From Calditrichota bacterium (lineage in GTDB: Bacteria; Electryoneota; RPQS01): 64,000 nt of DNA. Made by a program: the position numbers and the translations under genes. This document shows, piece by piece, positions 51,644 to 60,517 of the stretch. How positions within the stretch are numbered: the stretch's first letter is position 1; each line of letters begins with the position of its first letter. The stretch spans positions 1,302,001-1,366,000 of the forward strand of contig JACJWA010000001.1 of NCBI GenBank assembly GCA_020637395.1, read 5' to 3'. The notes below the pieces were generated by a model that saw nothing but the letters and a program-made list of their open reading frames with translations, was not told the origin of the DNA and made no database searches.

Positions 51644-52287
51644 AAGACGGCATGTCTTGCGTCCAGGCACTCAAGGTTGCACCCGAAATGCTGTGCAATC
51701 CAACGCATGGTCTGATGTGAGTAGAAGCACACGTGAGTTGGGTCGCGCATGTACCACCAGTTAAAGATGTCCGTTTTTTCACCGTGGAACAAGGTCTTGA
51801 CCGCCAGGATTCCATGTTCTTTCGTGAGCGAGATGAGTCTCATCCACTCTTTCAGAGGCTCGCGGAAGTGCTCCGCCGTTTCGCAGCATACTACGGCGTC
51901 ATATTGAACATTCAAAACGGCGGGATCATCCGCGAAGAACTTATCATAGATCGAAACTGTGTATCCGTTCTCTCGCAATAACTCGGCGAGCACCGGTTCC
52001 GGCCCGCTGCCAAAATCGAGCACCTGTGCCGGCGGGTCAACATGCTCGACAAGCCTTGACACAAGACTTGCCAGAAACGTGACGTAGTTCAGGTCCGCCC
52101 GAGTGTTCTTATGCAGCAAATAGCGCCCGTGCTCCTCAAGCGGAGAAAGCCGATCGTCTTCAATGACTGTGATCAAATCGCAATTCGTACATCTCACGGC
52201 ACGGCGATCGGATAGGATCGCCGCCGATCCGACTTCCGCCTCGCATAGCGGGCACTTCTCTATCCCACCAGACACGCTCCCTGTCAT
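51622..52287 (-). CDS. Class I SAM-dependent methyltransferase with N-terminal zinc ribbon
   Basis: 221 aa. Two CxxC pairs (CPLCEAE and CTNCDLI, about residues 12-37) form a zinc ribbon. The methyltransferase domain follows with VLDFGSGPEPVLAELL (SAM-binding loop), YDAVVCCETAEHF and DPTHVCFYSHQTMRWIA. This Methyltransf_23-like pattern with an N-terminal Cys cluster occurs in sugar and small-molecule methyltransferases of polysaccharide loci, but the substrate cannot be read. A GGGGGACC stretch precedes the ATG. Confidence 0.85.
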   Translation of the reverse strand: MTGSVSGGIEKCPLCEAEVGSAAILSDRRAVRCTNCDLITVIEDDRLSPLEEHGRYLLHKNTRADLNYVTFLASLVSRLVEHVDPPAQVLDFGSGPEPVLAELLRENGYTVSIYDKFFADDPAVLNVQYDAVVCCETAEHFREPLKEWMRLISLTKEHGILAVKTLFHGEKTDIFNWWYMRDPTHVCFYSHQTMRWIAQHFGCNLECLDARHAVLKAKAGP

Positions 52288-52381
52288 GGTCCCCCTTCTT
52301 CTACTTCACAGCTTTGATAACCACGTTCCCTCAGGAAATTCCTTCTTCTGGATGTCTGCTATACTGTCCTTGCGCTTGGAC

Positions 52382-52408
52382 AAAACAGGCTCCTAAGAGC
52401 CTGTTTTT
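52382..52408 (-). terminator. Terminator of tRNA-Gly
   Basis: Stem AAAACAGGCTC/GAGCCTGTTTT with a CTAA loop, directly downstream of tRNA-Gly on the minus strand; T-runs lie on both sides. Confidence 0.8.
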
Positions 52409-52413
52409 ATTAG

Positions 52414-52485
52414 AGCGGATGACGGGACTCGAACCCGCAACCTCCAGCTTGGGAAGCTGACACTCTACCATTGAGTTACATCCGC
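52414..52485 (-). tRNA. tRNA-Gly (CCC)
   Basis: 72 nt. Acceptor GCGGATG pairs with CATCCGC, discriminator T. Anticodon loop TTCCCAA on a TCAGC/GCTGG stem gives CCC, as in E. coli glyU. Confidence 0.93.
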
Positions 52486-52495
52486 AGTTTCACGA

Positions 52496-52523
52496 AATCT
52501 AATCAATTCTCAATAACATACAA
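52496..52523 (-). promoter_or_regulatory. Promoter of tRNA-Gly
   Basis: TTGTAT, 16-bp spacer, TAGATT on the minus strand, predicted start about 4 nt before the tRNA. Confidence 0.55.
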
Positions 52524-52708
52524 GTCTTTCCACGGCCTTGGGTCTATGCCAACAAGTCCGCGCAACCTTCTTTCTCATTCCTTCGACTAACTAGATAAGG
52601 GAGGTGGTGTCACACCGCCTGAGTCGTCCCGCGCTATCAATTCGTCGTCCGCAATTCAAGCGGCGATCTCCCCTGCAACGTGGTTCCGCACAAAGCAAGG
52701 AGAACAAG

Positions 52709-53137
52709 ATGAAAGCGCTGTTGGTCTTGGTTCCGATTCTCTTCCTTATGGGATGTTCGTCGGAATGGAACGCAAATCCTGTTGGCACCAACTCATTCCC
52801 TCCGGACGTCGCGCCAACGGCTAGCCTGGCCGAGGCTATTCCCTCGCTGGACGAGATTGAACCTCCCGTTCCGCTCTGCGAAACACGGCAAACAGGCTTC
52901 CTGTCGCTAAGAAACGCCTGCCACCTGCCAGTGACGTTCTCGTGGGCAACGGATCAGTCAGTCGTCCTGCTCCCGGATTCGAAAGTCGTCATAGAAGTCA
53001 GCATTGGCGCGCGAACAGTTCGCTGGCAGCCGGAAGGAGACTCCTTCTATGAGGAGTTGGCGCTGGTCGATCTCTGCGAAACTACCGCACTGCAGTACGA
53101 TCCTACCCAAGCCTGCAAGTCTCAAGTCAGGAACTGA
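52709..53137 (+). CDS. Lipoprotein of unknown function
   Basis: 142 aa from the ATG at 52709 (AAGGAG upstream). The lipobox LFLMGC places the lipidated Cys at residue 16, followed by SS, so outer-membrane sorting is likely. The mature part has a small beta-rich section (about 60-142) with four cysteines (LCETRQTG, NACHLPV, DLCETT, QACKSQ) that could form disulfides. No family recognised. It stands alone with its own terminator. Confidence 0.75.
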   Translation: MKALLVLVPILFLMGCSSEWNANPVGTNSFPPDVAPTASLAEAIPSLDEIEPPVPLCETRQTGFLSLRNACHLPVTFSWATDQSVVLLPDSKVVIEVSIGARTVRWQPEGDSFYEELALVDLCETTALQYDPTQACKSQVRN

Positions 53138-53156
53138 AAGTCTCTTGCCTTTTTCG

Positions 53157-53179
53157 AGGCGGCCCTTTGGCCGCCTTTT
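53157..53179 (+). terminator. Rho-independent terminator of the lipoprotein gene
   Basis: Stem AGGCGGCC/GGCCGCCT with a CTTT loop and four T. It also sits directly after the stop of the converging S9 peptidase gene but has no T-run on that strand. Confidence 0.8.
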
Positions 53180-55033
53180 CTATTTCCGGACGTGCGTGTT
53201 CAAGAATTCGACTACCTTGTCGTAAGCCTCGATCCGATTTTCGATCTTGCTGAGTCCGTGTCCTTCGTCTTCAAACACCAGGTACTCCGCGATTCCGCCG
53301 CGCGTGCGAATGGCTTCCACCATTTGATCCGACTCAGATTGCGGCACGCGCGGATCATTCGCTCCTTGGATCACAAAGAGCGGCGCCCTAATCTTGTCCA
53401 CTTGATTCAGCGGTGAAACCGACTCAAGAAACTCACGATCTGTCTCTAACGAACCGTATTCCGCCTCGCGAAGCGCTCGGCGATACTTTCCAGTATTCTC
53501 AAGGAAAGATACGAAATTTGAAATCCCAACGACGTCAATTCCTGCGGCGAACAAATCAGGGTACGTGGTCAGACCGGACAGCACCATAAATCCGCCGTAG
53601 CTGCCGCCGTACAAGACAATCTTGCTCTTGTCCACATTCTTCTGCTTGGCCAACCACTTTGCGGCGTACTCGATATCCTTTACCGAGTCCATGCGTTTGT
53701 GCACGTTGTCCAGACTCATGTAGCTCTTCCCAAAGCCCGAAGATCCGCGTACATTCGGTTCGAGTATCGCATATCCATTGTGAAGCAGGTACTGAAACCA
53801 TCCGGACAGATCAGGCCGCGCCTGAGATTCCGGACCTCCATGAATCGCAATCACCACGGGCAACTTGCCCTTCGCATCCTTGGGCGTGTACCAGAATGCA
53901 GGAACTTTGAGCTTGTCGAACGAGTCGTATTCGATCAGTTCTGGTTTCACGAATAGGTCTGTAGGTATTCCGCCCGTGGCGGACGACGAAACCGGCGAAA
54001 GAAGATCATTCACGGCATCATAAATCCACACGTCGAACGGACGATCCGCAGCACCGAAGGTCATTGCCAGGCGCTTGCCATCATTTGAAAACGTCATGCC
54101 GCGAATGATTCCGTCCGGCAAGCGAAAACTGCCCACGCGCCGGTCATGCCGGATATCCACAAAGTTGAACCGCGAAAGTCCGCGATCGTTCGCCGAGTAC
54201 GCATAGTTCAATCCGTCCGACGATACCGCGAGCAAATCAATATCCATCTCGGGAGTTTCAATCCACGTCAACTCTCCACCAAAAATGTTGATGGAACAGA
54301 CACCTGAATACTCCCGACCGCGATTTGACAGCGCAAAAAGCTTCGTGGAGGTGTCATCAAAATGCGGGTTGGAGAAAAGCTCGTCTCCAACATGCTCTGT
54401 CAAGACTCTGGTTTCGCCCGTGGTTCGATCATACAAGAGAATGTCGGAATTCACATTTGAATGATCCCGTGTGATCACCAGAAAACGGTTGTCCTGCGAG
54501 TAGCATTCCGCGCTCAATGAGCCGCCGCCGCTGAAAACCATCCGCGGCTCCGACTCCGTGATCGAGTGCTCGTACACGTCGAAGTCCACGCCGTTTCGTG
54601 CGTTCGACACGTAGCTCAATTTTGTTCCGTCCTGCGACCAGCAGCCGAAGCGGTAAATAGCATCATCCTCCGTGGGAGTAAGGGGCATCAGCGGCGAAAC
54701 ATTTGGGTCAAGCATGTACAGCTTGCTGCGTTCGCTGCCTCCGCGCGACGCCGAAACCACCATCTGATTCGAGCTCGCGGGCGACCACCACACGCCGTCC
54801 ATTCCATCCGGCTCAAACGTCGTTTGAATCAGTTTTCCCATTCTGCCCACAACCCGCCAAACCTGCGGTTCACCGCTCACATTGCTGATGTAGGCCAACT
54901 CCGTGGCCGTCGGATTGAAGGTCGGACGCTGCGCATACTGAACGTTCAGAAACTGCGAAAGCGTGAAGTCAGATGCATTCGCTGTGGCGATTGCCGTCAG
55001 AAGGATTGAAAGAACGAGTAGTTGTCGTTTCAT
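53180..55033 (-). CDS. Secreted S9 family prolyl-oligopeptidase-like peptidase
   Basis: 617 aa. Signal peptide (MKRQLLVLSILLTAIATANA), a TolB/WD40-like beta-propeller (about 30-350, repeated YxSN and DG-x-x-LAYxS-type motifs), then an alpha/beta-hydrolase domain with nucleophile Ser478 in GGSYGGFM, Asp in GANDPRVPQ and His in DEGHGL. The propeller limits access to short peptides, so it acts on oligopeptides, probably in the periplasm. It overlaps coaE by 4 nt and ends the hsp20-lon-comF-subtilase-coaE operon. Confidence 0.93.
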   Translation of the reverse strand: MKRQLLVLSILLTAIATANASDFTLSQFLNVQYAQRPTFNPTATELAYISNVSGEPQVWRVVGRMGKLIQTTFEPDGMDGVWWSPASSNQMVVSASRGGSERSKLYMLDPNVSPLMPLTPTEDDAIYRFGCWSQDGTKLSYVSNARNGVDFDVYEHSITESEPRMVFSGGGSLSAECYSQDNRFLVITRDHSNVNSDILLYDRTTGETRVLTEHVGDELFSNPHFDDTSTKLFALSNRGREYSGVCSINIFGGELTWIETPEMDIDLLAVSSDGLNYAYSANDRGLSRFNFVDIRHDRRVGSFRLPDGIIRGMTFSNDGKRLAMTFGAADRPFDVWIYDAVNDLLSPVSSSATGGIPTDLFVKPELIEYDSFDKLKVPAFWYTPKDAKGKLPVVIAIHGGPESQARPDLSGWFQYLLHNGYAILEPNVRGSSGFGKSYMSLDNVHKRMDSVKDIEYAAKWLAKQKNVDKSKIVLYGGSYGGFMVLSGLTTYPDLFAAGIDVVGISNFVSFLENTGKYRRALREAEYGSLETDREFLESVSPLNQVDKIRAPLFVIQGANDPRVPQSESDQMVEAIRTRGGIAEYLVFEDEGHGLSKIENRIEAYDKVVEFLNTHVRK

Positions 55034-55626
55034 GCAATTCGTGGTAATATTTGTGTGTTCCAGAAAGTCTGTACCTTAAGGGAAAGCGATAGTTTGTCTT
55101 GGTCGTTCACAATGTGGAAGTTCGCGTTCTGAATCTTCTTTTCAACATTGAGCTGAGCCGTTGAACGACGAGCAATATCCTCTTCAGTGAAGCGCCCCTG
55201 CGACCTGCGAGTTAGTTCGCTGTACGGCGCACTAACCACAAGGATCAAGTCAAACTCGATCTCTATCTCCCATTCGAAAATCAATGCAGCATCGAAAACA
55301 ACGACCTGCCTCGGCGAGCTGTCGAGTCGTGCGCGCCACCTTTTGTGGATACCGGGGAATGTCAGAGCGCGCAGCCACGTTGTCAGGGAACTCTCGGCAA
55401 AGACACGCCTGGCAATCAGAGCTCTGTTGAACGTGCCTGCCTCATCCTGAATATCGGGACCCAGTACGCGAATCAGTTCTTGCTGAACGATACTGTCCTG
55501 TTCAAGCACTTCGCGGCCCAACTCATCCCCGGAGACGACGTCTGCACCAAGTCCCGCCAGCATTTCTCCGACGGTGCTCTTTCCCACTCCAATTCCGCCG
55601 GTTAGTGCAACCGAGAGTTTCTTCAT
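55030..55626 (-). CDS. coaE: Dephospho-CoA kinase
   Basis: 198 aa. It phosphorylates dephospho-CoA in the last step of CoA synthesis. P-loop LTGGIGVGKST at the start, SGDELGREVLE as the substrate-contact segment, VVFDAALIFE and VVSAPYSELTRR follow. Both ends overlap neighbours by 4 nt (ATGA), placing a housekeeping gene between two secreted peptidase genes. Confidence 0.95.
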   Translation of the reverse strand: MKKLSVALTGGIGVGKSTVGEMLAGLGADVVSGDELGREVLEQDSIVQQELIRVLGPDIQDEAGTFNRALIARRVFAESSLTTWLRALTFPGIHKRWRARLDSSPRQVVVFDAALIFEWEIEIEFDLILVVSAPYSELTRRSQGRFTEEDIARRSTAQLNVEKKIQNANFHIVNDQDKLSLSLKVQTFWNTQILPRIA

Positions 55627-58600
55627 TTCGCAATCGCGAGTTTGCCCGTCTTCTCAGCTCCCGCAGACTCAATTGTGAAGATGTAGATACCTGACGCGAC
55701 GCGTTCCCCGTCGTCAGTACGCAGGTCCCATTCCGCGTGGCCGGATGAGCTCTTGTGATCTATCTTCCGGAGCAATGCGCCATTTGCGGAAAAGATTCGT
55801 ATGGTCGCTTCGGTGGGGAGTCCGGCAAAGAACACTCCGTTGCTTCCCGCTGCACCGGTCCCTTGAAATGGATTGGGATAGACATAGGCGTCTGAAAGAT
55901 CCGTCGCCGCTTCTTCAATCAGCAGAATGGTCTGCGCGAGATTTTTTCCGCTTTCGCTCGTGACTCCTTCCACCCGAATCCGAACAGGGACGCCTACCGC
56001 TCCCGCCGGATAGTGCGGATCCAACTCGAGTTCAATTTCTGTCCTGCTTTCCCCATGCTGGCGGACACTCATCGCCTGATATTCCCCGTCCGGTGATCTT
56101 GATTCGATGACGCGGTAGTGCGCCACGTTCAGAACATTCGAGGACATGGGTTCCGAGAAGGTGATCTTCACCTTATTGCCAACCGGCTTATCAACCAGCT
56201 CGTGAGCAAGCACATGGCAGTATTCGGTCGTATCGCTCACAAGGTCAAACGCGTGCTCTGTTTGAGACTGCGGCAGTGCCGTACCCTGCGCGTCGCGCAG
56301 ATTCCGCAAAACCAATGTATGCGGCCCCGCTGACAACGGGTTGTCAAAGGACAGATAGACCCGCCGCCGATTTTCACCTTCCAGCACAAGGGACGGCATG
56401 GAGCCGCCGTCGAGCAGCCAGTTGCCCTGAACAAAGACTGAATTGCCCATGGATTCGGAGAACAATACGGAGATGGTTTGTGGCGCAGACCACTGAATGT
56501 CGCTGTTTACGGCAGGAGGTGAATTGGCCGTTAGAGTAACCGTGTTTGAAAACGCGCTGGTCGGTTCCGCAAATGCCGTGTCATAGGTCAATACTGCAAA
56601 CTCATAGGGAACATCTATTGGCAGAGTCAAGGTTGTTTCAAGCTCAACCGTCGCCGAAATGAAATCGCGATCCTGGCCCTCCGGCGCGCCATACACCTCA
56701 TAGTGAGTTGCTCCCGGAACTGTGGTCCAATTCAGACGAACACTTGTCTCGTTCAATGGTTCGCCAGAAAGATGCGGAGGGAACGGGCTCAACGGATTGA
56801 CCCCAGTGTTCTCGTAGCGCTGAAAGCTGCTGCCGTCGGTTGTGATGAGCTCATTGACTCCATTGCCATTCAGATCCAACGCCGTCATGCCGCCTGACTT
56901 GGACGGCCATGCATACCACACCGGTTCATAGCGTCCCGTATTGCTATTGAGCTTGACGATATAGAGGTCAGGATATGCCGAGATCGCTATCTCACTTGTT
57001 CCATCAGCGTCAAGGTCTCCCGTATAGACCGACGCAGGATTGGCAGAGAGATTCTCGTTTCCAAGAATCAGGACGCTATCTACTGCGGCAAACACGTTGT
57101 CAGCCTGGGATTCGAAAATGTAGTAATCCCATCCTTGCAGCAGACGTTGGCTCTCGGACGAGTACCCCGCATTCGAGCGGCAGCCCACGATCAGCTCCTG
57201 CTCACCATCTCCGTCAGAATCCGCCAGCTCAATCCAACTCGTTGCGTCATTTTGCCGCAATCGAATGGTTTGCACTTGCTGCATCTCCGTGCCCGTCCAC
57301 TCACACCACACCAGATCGCCGTCATAGTCCCCGTAGAAGATGTCCAGCCTTCCGTCGCGATCCAGATCTCCGGCCGCTGTGCCTGGCGAACCGAGCAGAT
57401 TGATTCCGCTCGTTTCGTTGGGCAACACCGTACGAAGAGTGACACTGTACTCCGGGGAAACGTCGAAGAGGGCCATGCGTGATCCTTCGCTCGTTCCGAC
57501 TCGCGCAAGAATCTCCTCGCGTCCAGAGGAACTGTCCAGGACAACAAACCGACTTATGATGAATTCCGACTCGGGATTTGCAGATTCGAAAACAATATTG
57601 TTGGGTACTCCGCAACTTTCACTCTGTTCCCAGACGCGAGTTTCGCCTTGTCTTCGCCCCGCCATTTCAAAGAGCCCGTCTCCGTCTGCATCTCCCCACG
57701 CCTGAGGAATATGTGGGCCGTACGTATTGCCCGTCGCCTGAAATGTTCCGCCATTCCATTCGTAGGGCTCAAGCTCTCCCACGATTTGATTCTCGTCCAC
57801 GGGAAGCAACCACACTTCCGGAAGTCCGTCACAATCATAGTCCGATACGAATGAGCCGATCTTTCCATACGGAATCCCAGCCGGAGCGCTGGAAAACAAA
57901 TAGGGTTCGATGCTGGGCTGACCGGAAACGTAGGTGAATGTGTCCGACTCCACGAACTCTTCAAGGAGATTTGTCACGCGAAGTCGTGCTGTCCAACTAC
58001 CCGGATAGCGGTTCTGCGCAATCACCGCGACATGCACGTCGTTGACATATCCAAAGTCTTCGCGCACAGAGTCTCCCGCCGAGTTAGTCATGATAAGCGT
58101 TGCGCGAGACACTTGATTGGACCACGCAAGTATCTGCTGACCAAGGCCGTCCGCATCCAGCACTTGCCGGGATACAAGACTGTCAATTCTCGGTTCGTCA
58201 TTCTGTACGTACAAATGCACGACGTCCACCGATCGGTTTCCGTTCGTTGCCGTGGCGGTCAGACGCACGGTCAAAATCGTGTCGGAAGCAGGCGCCACTA
58301 TGGTTCCCAGAATGTCGTTGAACACGCGCAGTGTTCCGTGCGCGGCATTGTGCCATGTCAGAGGATTTTCGCCAAGTCCGTACTCCACATCGTATTCCAG
58401 AAAGGCGGCGCCCGCAGCGATCCCGATGAGATCGAATTCCCCGCGCACTCCTCCGTCGCTGCGAGGGGATTGGATTCGCGCAACCGCGTCCGCACCGAAT
58501 GCTGCGACCTCCACGGCGTGGCGCGCATGTACACGGCCATTCACGTATGTTGAATCCCATCCGGCGGGTCCAAGATCCTCAGCCGTGGAAAGCAAAATGT

Positions 58601-59837
58601 CCCGCACGTCTTCGGGTGTTAGTTCGGGGTTGATAGACAAAAGCAACCCTGCAACACCTGCAACAATCGGAGCGGCATAGCTCGTGCCTGAAGAAAAAGT
58701 CCACTCGCCGCACTCACCTCCAAGGATTGTCGAGTATATATAGTCACCGGGCGCCATGATGTCTACGCTTGGGCCATAATTCGAGAAGTTTGCTTTTCTG
58801 CCCACGGAGTCCAATGCGCCCACGGAAATGACCTCCGGAAAACCCGATGGGTAGTGAATATCATTGCGGCGAGCATTGCCCGCCGATGACGTCAAAACCA
58901 CACCGTGAGCATAAGCGACTTGCACCACTTCACGCAGCAGCGGCGACGCAACCACGTCGCCAAAACTCATATTGATGATCCGTGCGCCGTTGGCCGTGCC
59001 ATACAACACCGCGGCGGCGATGTCATCTTCTTCCAGCGTGCCGTTTGCATTTCCCGCGCGCAAAGGCATCAACCGGCAATTGAAACCTACAGACGCATAG
59101 CACGTTCCATTGTCCGTTGTTGCCGCAGCGCAACCCGCGACGTATGTCCCGTGCCCGAAGTCGTCCATGGGATCGTTATCGCGCACGAGATAGTCGCCGC
59201 CCGCGGGTAAACTTGGCGCATCCACAAAATCCCAGCCGATGACATCATCTATGAACCCATTGTCATCATCGTCCACACCGTTGTCCGGAATCTCTCCGCG
59301 ATTGTGCCAGATATTGTCCCGAAGATCACGGTGCGTATGATCAATTCCCGTGTCAATGATCCCAATAACTATTGAGGAGTCTCCGTGCGTAATCTCCCAG
59401 GCGAGCGGCGCGGATATCTGCCTGAGCCAGCGCTGCTGGTCAAAATTCTCGTCGTTCGGAACGTAGCCATCGTCCAGAGACACGGTCTGATACCGATTGT
59501 TCCTGGCCACCCATTCGATTTCTGAGTCCGTCTGAAGGCGCTCCGCAAATTCGTTTGACTGCGATGAATCACGAGTTTTCAGTCTGACGATCTTTCCCAA
59601 ACCATTGTCCAGCAGCGCTTGGCTGGCAAAAGGAAGATTCGCTTCGGAGGCAAATGAGGTGAGACTGTCCAGCAGAGGCGACGACGAGGATAATGTGCCG
59701 TCGAGTGCCGACATCCGAACACTGCCGCGCAGTTTCACGAAGAGCTCGTCGGGCGTGAAGTCCGCGTTGACCATGCACGGCAATGCAAGAAGAGCCAGCA
59801 GTACAACGCGTGCAATATGTGAACTCATTGGGGGCAT
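55623..59837 (-). CDS. Secreted subtilisin-like serine protease (S8) with type IX sorting tail
   Basis: 1404 aa from the ATG at 59837, whose AGGA site overlaps the comF stop. Signal peptide (to about residue 25), a short propeptide (about 26-118), then the subtilase domain with Asp162 (IIDTGIDH), His229 (DFGHGTYVAG), oxyanion Asn321 and Ser386 (SGTSYAAP). The NGVDDDDNGFIDDVIGWDF insert is typical of environmental S8 proteases. After it come beta domains, FG-GAP/VCBS-like Asp-rich repeats (about 670-1000, DSDGDGEQEL, DLDADGTSEI), a fibronectin-III-like unit, two SbsA-like Ig units, and the sorting tail (about 1320-1404, YPNPFQGTG then VASGIYIFTI). It is a cell-surface or released endopeptidase. 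Confidence 0.94.
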   Translation of the reverse strand: MPPMSSHIARVVLLALLALPCMVNADFTPDELFVKLRGSVRMSALDGTLSSSSPLLDSLTSFASEANLPFASQALLDNGLGKIVRLKTRDSSQSNEFAERLQTDSEIEWVARNNRYQTVSLDDGYVPNDENFDQQRWLRQISAPLAWEITHGDSSIVIGIIDTGIDHTHRDLRDNIWHNRGEIPDNGVDDDDNGFIDDVIGWDFVDAPSLPAGGDYLVRDNDPMDDFGHGTYVAGCAAATTDNGTCYASVGFNCRLMPLRAGNANGTLEEDDIAAAVLYGTANGARIINMSFGDVVASPLLREVVQVAYAHGVVLTSSAGNARRNDIHYPSGFPEVISVGALDSVGRKANFSNYGPSVDIMAPGDYIYSTILGGECGEWTFSSGTSYAAPIVAGVAGLLLSINPELTPEDVRDILLSTAEDLGPAGWDSTYVNGRVHARHAVEVAAFGADAVARIQSPRSDGGVRGEFDLIGIAAGAAFLEYDVEYGLGENPLTWHNAAHGTLRVFNDILGTIVAPASDTILTVRLTATATNGNRSVDVVHLYVQNDEPRIDSLVSRQVLDADGLGQQILAWSNQVSRATLIMTNSAGDSVREDFGYVNDVHVAVIAQNRYPGSWTARLRVTNLLEEFVESDTFTYVSGQPSIEPYLFSSAPAGIPYGKIGSFVSDYDCDGLPEVWLLPVDENQIVGELEPYEWNGGTFQATGNTYGPHIPQAWGDADGDGLFEMAGRRQGETRVWEQSESCGVPNNIVFESANPESEFIISRFVVLDSSSGREEILARVGTSEGSRMALFDVSPEYSVTLRTVLPNETSGINLLGSPGTAAGDLDRDGRLDIFYGDYDGDLVWCEWTGTEMQQVQTIRLRQNDATSWIELADSDGDGEQELIVGCRSNAGYSSESQRLLQGWDYYIFESQADNVFAAVDSVLILGNENLSANPASVYTGDLDADGTSEIAISAYPDLYIVKLNSNTGRYEPVWYAWPSKSGGMTALDLNGNGVNELITTDGSSFQRYENTGVNPLSPFPPHLSGEPLNETSVRLNWTTVPGATHYEVYGAPEGQDRDFISATVELETTLTLPIDVPYEFAVLTYDTAFAEPTSAFSNTVTLTANSPPAVNSDIQWSAPQTISVLFSESMGNSVFVQGNWLLDGGSMPSLVLEGENRRRVYLSFDNPLSAGPHTLVLRNLRDAQGTALPQSQTEHAFDLVSDTTEYCHVLAHELVDKPVGNKVKITFSEPMSSNVLNVAHYRVIESRSPDGEYQAMSVRQHGESRTEIELELDPHYPAGAVGVPVRIRVEGVTSESGKNLAQTILLIEEAATDLSDAYVYPNPFQGTGAAGSNGVFFAGLPTEATIRIFSANGALLRKIDHKSSSGHAEWDLRTDDGERVASGIYIFTIESAGAEKTGKLAIAK

Positions 59838-59845
59838 GGGATTTC

Positions 59846-60517
59846 CTAAACTGCACGCGCGAATGCCAGCACTCGCACTCGTTTCACTCCGGAATCTTTC
59901 AGGACTTTGGCACACTCTGAGACTGTCGCACCCGTGGTCACGACGTCATCCACCAACATTACCGATTCCGGCACGGGTTCTCCTGTGCGAATGCTGAATG
60001 CATCGAGCACGTTTGCAGCGCGTGCGCGAATGCCTTGTTGCCCAGTTTGGGCAGGCGTGTTGCGCACACGACGCAGCGTTTCAGCTTTCTGAACACCGGT
60101 TCGTTTGCACACTTCCGACGTCAGAAGTTCGCTCTGATTGAACGATCTGTCTCCCCGTCGGAGCCAGTGCAGGGGAACCGGTACGCAAACATCATCCGTG
60201 CTCAGATAGCCCAGAGGAACTGAGCGTAAGAGCGATTCTGCCATCCGAGGAGCAAGCTCAACAATCCCGTCGAACTTAAGTGCATGCACGATTTCTCGCG
60301 TGATGTTCCCCTCGTGAAACGCGTAGGCCGCAAACACCGCATCCACGTGCTTGGGAAGTTTATCTGCGGGAGTTCTTTCCGCGCGGGGAAGACTCGCCCA
60401 ACACTTCTCGCAAAACAAAATCGCGGATGGGGCAAGAGCCTTGCCGCAATGCTTGCACTCCGACTCAAAGAATAGAGACCAAATGGCCCACTGACGAATC
60501 GGCGGCAGGTGAAGCAT
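59846..60517 (-). CDS. comF: ComF family phosphoribosyltransferase-like protein
   Basis: 223 aa. An N-terminal CKHCGKAL and CEKCWASL zinc finger is followed by the PRT fold with PVPLHWLRRGDRSFNQSELL, in two parts, and the PRPP motif VMLVDDVVTTGATV. ComF homologs take part in DNA uptake during transformation; a direct role in competence here is unproven. It overlaps lon by one base (TGATG). Confidence 0.92.
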   Translation of the reverse strand: MLHLPPIRQWAIWSLFFESECKHCGKALAPSAILFCEKCWASLPRAERTPADKLPKHVDAVFAAYAFHEGNITREIVHALKFDGIVELAPRMAESLLRSVPLGYLSTDDVCVPVPLHWLRRGDRSFNQSELLTSEVCKRTGVQKAETLRRVRNTPAQTGQQGIRARAANVLDAFSIRTGEPVPESVMLVDDVVTTGATVSECAKVLKDSGVKRVRVLAFARAV